A stretch of DNA of 64,000 nucleotides, taken from positions 51,101,511 to 51,165,510 of the forward strand of contig CM064424.1 of assembly GCA_032690845.1 (NCBI GenBank), given 5' to 3'. The DNA comes from Eleusine coracana subsp. coracana (taxonomy: Eukaryota; Streptophyta; Magnoliopsida; Poales; Poaceae). The notes beneath the pieces were generated by a model, which was not told the origin of the DNA, searched no databases, and saw only the letters and a program-made list of their open reading frames with translations. A program made the position numbers and the translations under genes. Shown piece after piece: positions 46,438 to 57,781 of the stretch (the stretch's first letter is position 1; the number at the start of each line of letters is the position of its first letter).

Positions 46438-47589
46438 ATGGTGCGAACTCTGAATCAGGATGATCCTGAGAGCTCTCAGCAAGGAGCTAATGCTCAGCCT
46501 TCGCTAGCAGATGTTCTGGCTGCAGCACTTAGCCGACAGCGGAACGACTCCGAGTTGCTCTGCCGGTTAGTTGATATCACGTCCCATCTGGCTGGACATG
46601 GGGGCAACCGCAACAACAACCAGCCCCGACAGTGCACTTACTCAGACTTTCTGGGTACGCACCCGCCGACCTTCGAGCGTGCCAGAGAGCCCCTAGATGC
46701 CGACCACTGGCTGCGTCAGACCTAGTCTAAGTTCGGTCTGTTTGACTGCACTGAGCACCAGAAGGTGCTATTCACCGCCTAGCAACTCCAGGGCCCTGCT
46801 GGTGCCTGGTGGGCGAACCACGTCGCTTCACTACCCACTGGGACCCGTGTCGAGTGGAATGAATTTCGAACTGCCTATCGAGCTCATTTCATACTAGCTG
46901 GTCTTGTGCAGAGGAAGTTTCAGGAGTTCATAGACCTGAAACAAGGAGGGAGGAATGTCCTCCAGTATTCTGAGGCGTTCAACCATCTTGCTCAGTATGC
47001 CACTGAGTATGTCAACACTGAGGAGAAGAAGAGGTATGCTTTCCTCCGTGGCATGAATGCCGCACTGAAGGAGCGTCTGACCTGGCAGACAACCGGCACC
47101 TTCAACGACCTGGTCAATGCTGCTATTGTCCAGGAGGGTGCCATGCGCCAAGTTGAGGAAGATGAGCGCAAGAGGAAGGCCACTGCTATTGCCTTTGCTG
47201 CCCCACAGGTGAAGCATCGCCAGGTGTATACTTCACCGTCTGGACAGCATTACCGGACGTCCCTACAGCAGCAGTTTCAGCACCCGAGGCCACAGCAGCA
47301 GCAGTACTTTCCGCCCCGAGCACCACAATAGCAGCAACAGCACACTCAGTACCGTGCACCCAACCAGCAGCAGGGATGTCAGAATGCACGTGCTCCCCAG
47401 CCTGTCAGTCATGGAGGTAACTACCCGTACTACAACTGTGGTCGCACCGGCCACTTCGCCAGAGAATGTACAACACCTAGGCACAACAACAACAACAACA
47501 ATCAGCGCCCTCCGTGGAACAAGACTGTGAATGTACCATCTCGTGGTGCCCAAGTGAACTACACCAGTGCTGACGATATTCCCCAGGGT
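46438..47589 (+). pseudogene. gag: F gag, three in-frame TAG codons
   Basis: The ATG at 46438 begins MVRTLNQ. One frame runs through the capsid (GPAGAWWANHV about 46795; FQEFIDLKQGGRNVLQYS about 46918) and the zinc knuckle (YYNCGRTGHFARECT, about 47430-47470, first Cys replaced by Tyr) into the protease without a frameshift. TAG codons are at 46723, 46780 and 47329; the last two stand where Gln codons are expected. Gag and Pol were thus one polyprotein frame, as usual in Tekay elements. Confidence 0.85.
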
Positions 47590-50500
47590 GACCCCATGAT
47601 GACCGGTATGCTCTCATTCTACCGCCAGCCTGTTCTCACTCTTTTCGATTCTGGTGCTACTCATAATTTTATTAGCAGAACTTGTGTGCAAAAACATAAT
47701 CTCCACACCACCACTATAAATCAGTGCTTTACTATCCATTCCCCAGCAGGACAAATTCTAGCTAATGAAATAGTAAGCAAAGCTCCACTAGAAATCAATC
47801 AGAAAATCTACCCCGCCGATTTTATCATGCTCCATAACCAAGAGCCATGTTGGATATAGAGCCCCGTGTGGTCTATTTGAACTCTCCCCTACATGGTCCA
47901 GACACCCTTTCTCTTAGCACCATCTCCTCGAGGGATCTGGTTGTCTATCATTTGGAAGGACCATCACTTGAGAACATCCCTATTGTCTGTGAGTATCCCG
48001 ACGTATTTTTGGAAGATATTTTTGGACTTCCACCTGATCGTGAAGTAGAATTCAAGATTGAGCTCCAGCCAGGAACTTCTCCAATATCCCGACGTCCCTA
48101 TAAAATGGCTCCAAATGAGCTAGCTGAATTGAAGAAACAGTTGAATGAGTTGCTGGAAAAAGGATTTATTTGCCCAAGTACTTCACCTTGGGGCTATCTC
48201 ACCATTTTTGTGAAGAAAAAGGACAAGTCTCTGCGTCTTGTTGTTGATTACCGGCCTCTTAATGAAGTCACCATCAAGAATAAATACCCGCTGTCCCGTA
48301 TTGATATTCTTTTTGATCAATTGGTTGGTGCCAAGGTCTTTTCCAAAATTGACCTTCGCTCGGGTTATCATCAGATCAAGATCAGAGCGGAAGATATTCC
48401 AAAGACTGCATTCTCTACTAGATACGGATTATTCGAATATCTAGTGATGTCCTTTGGATTGACAAATGCGCCTGCCTATTTCATGTATCTCATGAATTCA
48501 GTCTTCATGCCAGAGCTAGACAAGTTCGTGGTAGTATTCATTGATGACATTCTTATCTATTCGAAGTCCAAGGAAGAACATGCTGACCATCTTCGTATTG
48601 TTCTTCAGCGTCTACGAGATCACAAGTTGTTTGTGAAATTCAGTAAGTGTGAATTTTGGTTGGACCATGTGCCCTTCCTTGGTCAGATAGTTTCAGCCGA
48701 AGGTATCACTGTAGACCCAAGCAAGGTCCAACATGTGCTAGATTGGAAGCCACCGAAAACCATCCACCAAGTTCTTAGTTTCCTCAGACTAGCTGGATAC
48801 TATCGGAGGTTCATTCCTAATTTCTCTCAGTTGACCAAACCCATCACCGAGCTGCTGAAAAAGGATAGGAAGTTAAATTGGAGCAACAATTGTGAAGAAG
48901 CTTTTCAGAAATTGATGACATTGTTGACTACAGCCCCAGTATTGGCTCAACCAGACATCACCAAGCCGTTTGACGTATATTGTGATGCATCTGGGACCGG
49001 ACTTGGATGTGTGCTTATGCAGGATGGTAGTGTTATTGCCTATGCATCTCGACAACTACGGAAGCACGAAGAGCACTATCCTATCTATGACTTGGAACTA
49101 GCTGCCATTGTCCTTGCCCTAAAAATTTGGAGGCATTATTTGCTCGGTAATTTAGTACACATCTATACAGATCACAAGAGCTTGAAGTACATATTTACTC
49201 AGACTAATCTGAACATGAGACATTGTCGATGGCTAGAATTAATTAAGGACTACAATTTGGAGATTCATTACCACCCAAGCAAGCCTAATGTGGTCGCCGA
49301 CGCTCTGAGTCGAAAGATACACTGCAATAATCTAGTGATAGACCGCAGCATTGAAGCGAGTACCACAAAACCCAGCCTACATATATTGCTTGCCCTAGTG
49401 ATCAACAATCTCAGTATTCATTCCACCATTCATGATGAGGTCATTGCTGCACAGAAAAGAGATGTTGGGATGAAGTACATTCGGGAGAACCTTATGAGTG
49501 GCAAGGCAAACTGCTTCACGCAAGATTCGGATGGTACTCTGTGGTTCAATAACCGCCTAGTAGTACCCAAGGATTTTGAGCTTCATCGCAAAATCTTGGA
49601 TGAAGCACATCACCCTAAGTATTCCATTCATCCTGGAAGTAACAAGATGTACCAGGACCTGAAGAAAAATTTCTGGTGAACCAGAATGAAGCGAGAAGTT
49701 GCTCGATACGTCATGGAGTGCGATACCCGTCAGAGAGTTAAGGCCGACCATTAGAAACGGGCCGGACTACTTCAGCCATTCAGTATTCCCGCCTGGAAAT
49801 GGGAAGATATAAGTATAGATTTCATTGTTGGCCTCCCTCTCACATCTCGGAAGCATGATTCGATTTGGGTTGTTGTTGACAGACTCACAAAGTCTGCTCA
49901 CTTTCTACCTGTAAACACCAGATACAGCGTACGACAGTATGCAGAACTATACATAGCAAGAATTCTGTGTCTCCATGGAGTACCCAAGACCATTGTTATA
50001 GATCATGGCTCGCAGTTTGTTGCTTATTTTTGGGAGCAACTGCATACATCTCTGGGTACTAAGTTGATCCGAAGTTATGCTTATCATGCCGCTACTGATG
50101 GACAAACTGAGCGTGTCAACCAAATCCTGGAAGATATGCTCAGAGCATGTGTCTTAACACATGGTGGTAACTGGGATGAGTATTTACCATATGCAGAATT
50201 CTCATACAACAACAGTTACCAAGAGAGTGTAAAAATGTCCCCTTTTGAAGCACTCTACGGTCGGAGTTGTAGAACACCGTTGAATTGGTCTGAATCAGGA
50301 GAAAGAGTAACTTTTGGTCCTGACCTCGTCAAGGATGCAGAAGAAAAGGTTAGGACAATTCAAGCAAATCTCAAGGCTGCTAAATGTCACTAAGAAAAGT
50401 ATGCAAACTGATGACGTAGGCCATTGTTTTTCAATAAGAATGATTTTGTCTATCTTCGAGTGTCACCAATGAAGGGCATTCAACGATTTGGAATCAAAAG

Positions 50501-50900
50501 AAAATTAGCACCCCGCTACATTGGCCCATTTAGAATCTTGGACAGATGTGGTCAAGTCGCCTACAAGCTGGAGTTACCACCAAATCTGTCTAGAGTACAT
50601 AACATGTTTCATGTGTCTCAACTGAAACGATGTCTCAAACCTCCAATTGATGTTGTCTTGGAAGAGTACGATCAACTTCATTCGGACCTCACCTACTCCG
50701 AGCACCCAATAAGAATCCTTGATGAAAAAGAACGCACCACCCGCAAAAGAACCCTCAAATTTTATAAAGTGCAATGGAGTAATCACTCAGAAGAGGAATC
50801 CACCTGGGAATCGGAAGGATTTCTGAGTTCTCATTACCCAGAATTCTGGTCTTCGTTCACAGGTAAATTTTTGCCCCTCTCTAGTCTGCCTTGTTATTAA
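47590..50900 (+). pseudogene. pol: F pol: protease, RT, RNase H, integrase, chromodomain-like tail
   Basis: The protease has LFDSGATHNFIS (about 47641). A deletion near 47850 removes the end of the protease and shifts the frame. From 47847 a 610-codon block carries RT (YPLSRIDILFDQLVGAKVFSK; FIDD about 48539), RNase H (DVYCDASGTGLGCVLMQ; YTDHKSLKYIF) and the start of the integrase zinc region (HHPKYSIHPGSNKMY). Stops lie at 49677, 49752, 50391, 50409 and 50412 in the same frame. Integrase core acidic residues are in DFIVGLP, DHGSQF and QTERVNQ. The tail (50424-50900) has VHNMFHVSQLKRC and a degenerate chromodomain (VQWSNHSEEESTWE). The element is dead but nearly full length. Confidence 0.88.
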
Positions 50901-50920
50901 TCTCGGGATGATATTTCTTT

Positions 50921-50933
50921 AAGGAGGGAGGGT
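50921..50933 (+). promoter_or_regulatory. Polypurine tract of F
   Basis: AAGGAGGGAGGGT directly precedes the 3' LTR and would prime plus-strand synthesis. Confidence 0.85.
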
Positions 50934-53900
50934 TGTGACACCCAGGTGTCTCATTTCTTGCTTAGCACAAATTGCCAAAAAATTTGGACTCAAGTTTGAG
51001 CATGAAATAATAAGGACAAGATAAAAATTGGAATTTCTCCAAGTTAAATTAAAACCCTACAAGCAAAAATTGAAAGCAAATTAAATTTCTATAAAACATG
51101 GGCCAAATAATTACATTAGAATTACGAAATTAATGAATTAGAATTTTGGACCAAAAACCAGAATTTTATTTCATTAAGAAGTCAATTAATTAAATGGTTT
51201 AACCCTTGAATTGATTTAACTTTAATTAATAATTCCAATTAAATTATTTCTTGTCTGACCAAAAATACTTCACAAATGAATTGCTCATATCTTAATTAAC
51301 CCATAGTTCAAATTTTAGTTTAATTGGAATTAAGGAAGTAATTTAAATCAATTAAAACTAAACCAGGGACCTCTTTGCAATCTTTTTGAAACCTTGGGGC
51401 GTTTTCTGCAAAAATCCCTGTCTTCTTCCTCCCGTCGCCTCTCCCGCGCGCGCCCACGCGATTCCCTGCCACCGCCTCGGTACTCGCCGCCCCGCCGTGA
51501 GATCGCGTCCCATCCCGGCGCGCACCTCCCCGTAGCTCACCGCTACCCGCCACGGCTTCGTATTCCTTTTTCCCTGCCCGAAGCCAGTGCAGTCTTGCCG
51601 CCATGGCCACTGGCCGAAGCTCTGACCGGTTCCCGGTGCCAGCTGCTCTCGCCCGCACGTGACCGCCCCGTCCTCTCACCGCTGCTCCCTTTTCTCGTGC
51701 CCGCCGCTAGCTGCCGATGCTCCGCGTCCCCTTCGCCTCTGCCCAGGGCAATGCTGCACCGCTGCGTCGCTTCACTCTGCTACGCTCCTCGTTTCCTGGC
51801 TCCTGGCTGCTCCCTGTCGCCCGGCATCGCCAGAGCCCGCGCGTGATCGCCTGTCACCTCACCCTACCCTCCTCCCTCGCCACACGCCGCTACCGGCCAA
51901 GTAAGCGAGTTGCTTTTCCCCTACCACGCTCTACCTATGCTGCCGCACTACGCTGCTTTCTCCCCCGTGCCAATGGCTCCCCAAGCCCCGGCATTGCTCC
52001 GGCAACGTGCGCGCACCTGCCTCTGGTGTCCAACCAAGAAACCGAACCCCCTTGGCCTATAAATACCCCCCCCCCCCCCGTACAATCCTTTCTCCCCCAA
52101 CCATCTTCCGCCATTGCTAGAGCTGAACTCGAGCTCGTTTCCCGGCCAAATCCCTCACCCCCGAGCCACACCGAGAGCACTAGCGAACGCGCCTATCTTC
52201 CCCCTGCTTTCCCGCGCAATAGCTCGCGCAATCTTCCGGTGAGCTCAAACAATTTGAAGAATCTCCAAACCCTGTTCCCCGATGGCCGCCGACGAAGCGC
52301 TCCCGAATTTCGGCGACCCTGGTCAACCCTGTCTCCCTTTCTTCTTCTCATTGATGCGCAAGCTTCTCACGATCACTCCTGATCCTTCGCTTCTTTGATT
52401 CCTCGAGCAAGAATGCCGGCCTTGAACTTTTCCCCGGCTGATCATCTCCACGCCGCTGTGTCCGAGCCACCTCCATGGTGAGCCCTACCTTCCGGCCTTC
52501 CTCGACGGTTGCCGACCTGATGCCGATCCCCGTCGTGTCCCCGTGATGCTGTAGGAGCCAGCCGCAGTCGGTTTGCTGCCCCGAGTCCACCCCGCGATGT
52601 CGCTGGACCTCCTCTCTCCGCCACCGCTCGTAACTGACCCATCTCCGGTAGGTTTCCGATGTCGCTAACCCCCTAGTCTCCTCGCCTCGTCGCGCACATT
52701 GTTTTCCCCTTCCGCGGCGAGCTTCCGCCGCCTAGGATCGCCAGCAGCGAGCCCTCCGATGAGCCCCGGCCGCGCGCTGCCGCGCTCCAGCAAAGCTGAC
52801 TGGCAATGGAGCTGGCGTCCAGTTGGCGCTGATGTGGCTGCCACATGGCGCTGACGTGTCAATTGTTTAAACCCAGAAATTACCAGAAAACTGTTGGAAC
52901 ATCTGAAATGCATAGTAAATTCATTTTAAGTCCAAATGAACTCAAATCAATTTTGTTAGCTTCATAACATTGTGCTCTATTTTAATAAAATAATAACCAA
53001 CTGGCTCCTTTAATATAATTTAGTTAATTAAATAACTTGTCCAATCACCAAATAAATCCTTAATAATTCTAGGAATGGAAATTAATTCTGATCTTTTGCA
53101 TGCACTGTTGTTTCATGTTAATACATCACCTTGATTTTTGGCTAAGTCAAATCTTCTGTATTTAATATTCTATTAATTAAGTAATGCTTTAACATGAATG
53201 AATTCTAATAATTAAAATAATACTTTCCAGAGGCTATAACTTGGTAAAAATGCACTTCATACATGTCTCTGTTCATGATAAATCACTCAAGTCCAGAATC
53301 GTCTTGTTACTATTTTAAATTATTTAATTGTTCTCAAGCTATAACAACCCTAATTAAATGATCCACACACATGAAATAATGAAAGTCTAATTTGCTTCCT
53401 TGAAGCATATGGCTTCGAGAACTTGTTAATAAGGTTGTTGGCACCCACACTCTAATGCAATATGCATCCATCATTTTGTTGCATTCATCATGTCATTGTA
53501 ACAGTATTTCAACACTACCGTTAAACCGTTGTTCATAAATAGGTAACGACACTCAGGAGCAGGACCCCGATGTCCAGCAGGACCAAGAGCCTGAAGAACA
53601 AGAGACTGTAGTAGCTAACACTAGCGTGGATCCAGGTAAGCCTCGGTTTGCATTAGCCTCTTTATAAAGTTTTGCTAGTTCATATCACTACTAATGTCTA
53701 TGTTTATTTGTTGCATTAGGTCATAGGAGTTGCTTGAAACCCACCTTGCATGTTTCCCAAATGACCTATGTTGCTTTTATTAGAAACTTGGTAGGTTCGG
53801 TACTAAGATGCTATGCTTACTAATTGATTACTATGGAATAAACATGGTCACTAAAATGGAACTTATGTAAAAGAAGTTTATTTTGATGTTTGGCCGGACA

Positions 53901-54982
53901 GGGAATTTGCATGTGTAGGTTTGCAGCAACACATGGTTGTTGGCTACGGTAGCCCTGTCTTGCCCACCCTAGGACCCGTCCGTGGTCGGCCCCTTGATCA
54001 AGTTTTGAACAGTACCGAATGCATGCTAGTTTCATGGGCACTAGTAAACCGATTTAGCATTAAAGATCGCTTATATCAAGGATGGTTAAGGTGCGTTGGT
54101 CTTAGGACCCCTCGGCTGCGGGAGTGGGCGGTCCATACCACGAAGTACTGTTGGCAGGACGGCATGCCCACTCGATGTCACCACACCTGGGTCTAGATGT
54201 GGGTGGTTTTTATTTTGAAAGGTTGCCATATATGACCTTAATTGGTGCGTATGTGTCGTGTTATTCAAGTTTTCCCAGCTGGTGTAAATCAATTGCAATT
54301 GTTGTCCCTCGCAGTAATGAGTACCGCTTGTTCACCGCGCCAATCACGTAGTTGCACATGATATCATGGATATGGATTTGTATTGGTTATTACTGGTATA
54401 TTTTATTGTTCTATTGTTGCACTTATTTTATGTATTATTTTATTATCTTATTGTTGCAACTAAAGTTATATTCAGCACAACCCATTTAATCTGAAAATAA
54501 AACTTGATAGAACTAATAGGTTGCTTAGTGCGAGTCCTTTTTTTTTAAACAAGCCACCTATTAGAGCCATTGCATGTCTAGGTTTTTGACGGGTAAGTCT
54601 TGCTGAGTAATTAGTACTCAGGCTTTATGCTTATGTGGTTTTTAGGTACTGAAGAAATAGAATTACCTGTAGATGTATTGCCTTGGGACGTGCAAGTCCT
54701 TGAGGGTTGGACTGCCCATCGGGAGTCCGATCTGCCGCCGCAGTGATTGTGAGTGCTGCTACGGTGTTGATTCTTCGGGCATGAATTCATCACCATGCTG
54801 TATCATCGAGCTCGTAGATTTTATCGTCATTTCGCTTCCACTGTTTTCAAAACTTCATGAACTTGTAATTCCGCTGCACTTTGATGTAATAATTAAACTT
54901 AAATTTGGATCATTGTTGTATTATCAAGTGTCTGCGTTATCAGCACTTTCGGGACCTCGATCCTCCGGGAAGGGGCGCCTCA
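50934..54982 (+). repeat. F 3' LTR (4049 bp)
   Basis: TGTGACACCC...GGCGCCTCA, followed by the target copy GGAAG. TATAAATA is at 52058-52065, with a long C-run directly after it. It keeps the 553 bp (54046-54598) missing from the 5' LTR and an extra ~65 bp near 51590-51660. Confidence 0.92.
52282..54746 (+). CDS. LTR-encoded three-exon small ORF, 3' LTR copy (77 codons when spliced)
   Basis: Exon 1 is 52282-52321, starting with ATGGCC, a good plant start context, about 215 bp after the TATA box. Exon 2 is 53543-53635, preceded by AAATAG and followed by the donor GTAAGC. Exon 3 is 54646-54746, preceded by TTTTTAG and ending TGA. Each exon join falls after the first codon position, and all three blocks are open. 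The product would be acidic, with a Gln/Glu/Asp-rich middle (DQEPEEQE) and a Trp-containing C-terminus (LPWDVQVLEGW). The first donor (GTCAAC) is weak; the 5' LTR has GTGAAC. No known family recognised. The call rests on phase consistency and on the parallel blocks in E LTRs; transcription is not shown. Confidence 0.5.
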
Positions 54983-56262
54983 GGAAGTATTGGTGAAGTT
55001 GCCGGAGTTGGGAAATGTGTTTGCTTGTCCCATGATGTGTAGGTCACTAGAGTCGACTTGGCGGTCAACAGCGAGAGGATCGGGCACAAGTAGGGGACAT
55101 GGGGCCGGACGATCAGGATGCTGGGTGGAGTCATGGGTGATCCACACCATACACATGGAGAGGCGAGAAGCACGGACGGTTTCACGGTTAAGCCTCAAAA
55201 CCGTGGTGTGATGAAGACGGTGTGTTGACCAAGTCAAGGCGAGTGGGATGCCGGTGCAAGTGACAAGGGGACCCGATGGACATGGACTGGAGAGACTTGC
55301 CGGTGGTCAGGATCGCGGGACAAGGTGACACGTGTCAACATCGAGAAGTCGCGCTTTAAGAAGCATGCGAGGCAGTTTCCCGGTTTGGGTCTCAAAACCG
55401 GTGGCGGTGGCTGGTGGTGCAATGTGGCACCATCAGTGAGCTTGCTTCGAGGCGAAGCAAAGTCATGAAGGGCTCAATGGCATTTGAGCGATGAAGCAAA
55501 AGATGGATGATTATGCCCCCGATGATAGGTGGGTGTGTTACGTAGGTCAAGGGTAGAGTGGTCATGTGGACAATAGACGCTAGGCCTACATAAGAGGAGG
55601 TAAGGCTAGTGGAAGAGGTGTCTCTCTCCCCATTAGCCTTGTGTTAGGACTTCATTCAAGTGGCTTTGTAGCCTTGTATCTATGGATCTTGTAAGCATGA
55701 TTCCATGACATGAGATTTATTTTCGTGCTCAAGATCATCCGCTCTCCCTAATTCCCGGATTTCTCTTTTTCTCTATTTTTGGAGCTATTTTTGTGGAAAT
55801 TTTTTATCTCCTTTTTGGATGAGTTTTTGGGATGGATTTCTTGGGGAACTTCATGCTACGATGAGCTGGATCAATCCTACATAGGTCCATGACCAAATGA
55901 AGAGCTCTAGCACCTTCGATTTGAAGGATTTCTCAAGTTTCCTCTTTTTGGTGTTCTTGGTACGTGATATGAAATTCCTGATGATTCCTTGAGCCAATCA
56001 AGTTGACCTTCTACGACTAGGGTCGTGATATGTTGAGGATTGTCTGGTCCAAAAATTGCATCATTTGGAGATCTTTTGATTAGGTTTTGGTCAAGATTTG
56101 CCTAATCCCCATTCTTTTTTCTGTTCTGTCGGGGGTCGATCGGCACTACCGATGACCAGGACCGGCACTACCGGTGGTCTGAACTCAGATCAGCCTGCTG
56201 ATAGACAGAGTCTGAACCCCGCACTAGCACTACTGATGGCAACTACCGGCACTGCCGATGAG
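54983..56262 (+). repeat. Right part of the C LTR split by F, interrupted by G2
   Basis: It continues the C LTR sequence from 9637 onwards (TATTGGTGAAGTTGCCGG...). The TATA box is mutated (TACATAAG, near 55588). At 56120-56262, where the other C LTRs carry CGGAACTTCCG palindromes, this one carries CGGCACTACCG palindromes. G2 begins at 56263 inside that cluster. Confidence 0.88.
56145..56262. repeat. Array of palindromes, core CGGCACTACCG, in C LTR
   Basis: Units include ACCGGCACTACCGGT (56161-56175), a flawed unit at about 56139-56153 and CGGCACTGCCG (56248-56258). The sequence outside the array is homologous to 840-870 and 10825-10860, so the array position is fixed while the word has changed. 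Confidence 0.85.
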
Positions 56263-57770
56263 TGTTGGCACTGCCCAAGTGCCCCTTTTATACGTGAGTA
56301 TTACCTCAATTAGAGCATAATTGATACTAATTTAGGCCATTTACCTATGATATTGCCTATATATTTGTATATGCATTATTTTAGAGCTCTATTCCAGAAA
56401 TAGGTAAAATTGGTGATTGAAGTGATGCTAGAGAGGACAGGAATCCAGAAGCGATGAAAAGCACTGAAGAAGCCCAGTGCGCTGATCAGCGCAGTCCATA
56501 AGCCGGTTGGCGCAAGGGTGTTTTGGCCCACATAAGTAACCGAGGCCCATTCCACTTTTTTGTGGAAGTTTATCTGCGTAAGACACTTGAAGATATTTGC
56601 CTAGAAGATTTATGGACCTTCAAGATCTCGACGTGCAACACAAGATTTTATCTCAAAGGAAAAGGCCCACATGTCAGTTGTGGAAGGCAGAGGAACTGAC
56701 TCGGAGGAGACACGGCTTGCGTCGATCGGCACAATCCTGCACCGATTGGCACAACCATCTTATTTGCTAGAAACCGAGTCCTTTACAAGTAGAACCTCTA
56801 TAAATACTTCTAAACCCTGGTCTCGGCAGAGAGGAGGCAGAGGCGACAGAGGGACAATAGATTCATGAGTTAGAGCCACCGGGGCTTACCCTGTTGGAAT
56901 AGATCTCTAGTTGAGTTCCAAGAGCCATTGGTGTTCAGAGTTGATCCGTCAAGGTAGGCCATATCGACGGGGATGAATCTTACTCTATGTATCTCAAGGA
57001 TAATTGAATATGTTAATGATGGTTTTGGTGATTTGTCTATCTTGATTCTATAATCATGCATGTGCTTATTTCAATTGCTTAGTTCTATGCTAAGTAAGTA
57101 GATATTATCTTGATCGTGGTGATTAGGATATTATTCAAACGTTGTATTGATTATGGTTGCTTGATGATGCCAGTAGTGTGGTTTAGCAGTGACAACACTA
57201 AACTTGCGCATCACTATTGGATAGTTGAGTAGGGTAAGATACTCACGCGATTAAGGGTTTCCTGATTTATCGCTGCTCAGAAAGCAGGGTGGTTTTACTC
57301 ATTATAGGTTTTCACTAATCCATGTAATTACCTATTATGATGCTATTTGGTTAGACTTTTTGGTTACGATCTCACTAGTAGATATTATCTAGCTACTCAC
57401 TTAACAGCTTAGGCTTACAAGGTATCTAGCGCACTTTGGCTTAGATTCACCAGTGTGCCGATCGGCTCAACACCTATGCCGATCGGCATGATGATAGATT
57501 CACTAGTTTGCCGATCGGCTCAACCCCTATGCCGATCGGCGCAACGACAGATTTACTATCTGGCGCACCTTTGCGCTGGTCAGTCTACCCTGATGCAACC
57601 TGAATTCGGTAGTAGCTTTGATTATATCTTTTACTGTTAACCTTGTTTAATTACCCCTAAGGTCCCTGTGGATTCGATAAACCTTGGAATACTCAATTCA
57701 AGGGAAAAACTGCTAGAATTGTACACCATCCTCTTGCGGTATATAAGTGGGTGCGTAATCACGACCAACA
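56263..57770 (+). repeat. 5' LTR of G2 (1508 bp)
   Basis: TGTTGGCACT ... CGACCAACA. It has the terminal hairpin GGCACT/AGTGCC at 56267-56283 and TATAAATA at 56799-56806. A palindrome with symmetrical changes, GCTGATCAGC, is at about 56480-56489. Four intact GCCGATCGGC units lie at 57457-57466, 57478-57487, 57510-57519 and 57531-57540. Confidence 0.9.
57457..57540. repeat. Four-palindrome cassette in the G2 LTR
   Basis: Two repeats of about 53 bp each contain two GCCGATCGGC units, separated by TCAACCCCTAT or TCAACACCTAT. G1 has the matching cassette at 14567-14649, where the third unit is degenerate. Confidence 0.85.
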
Positions 57771-57781
57771 AGCCCTTTTTC

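Larger units (their letters stand above)
40784..54982 (+). mobile_element. F: complete Tekay/RIRE3-like gypsy element (14.2 kb)
   Basis: Both LTRs, primer site, ORF0, gag, protease, RT, RNase H, integrase with a chromodomain-like tail, polypurine tract and a 5-bp target duplication (GGAAG at 40779-40783 and 54983-54987) are present. It lies inside a C LTR. Gypsy order (RT before integrase), a C-terminal chromodomain-like region, LTRs above 3 kb and an ORF before gag fit Tekay/Del chromoviruses of the RIRE3/RIRE8 type. LTR divergence is several percent in the parts I compared, far more than between the duplication copies, so the insertion is much older than the duplication. All main ORFs carry stops. 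Confidence 0.88.

Noticed and set aside
46438..50900. F as an active, complete element
   Set aside because: Structure is complete, but gag has three stops, pol at least five stops and a frame-shifting deletion, and the zinc knuckle has lost a Cys.
54046..54598. A separate transposon inserted in the F 3' LTR
   Set aside because: No inverted termini or clear target duplication; the segment reads smoothly into LTR sequence, so a deletion in the other LTR is more likely.
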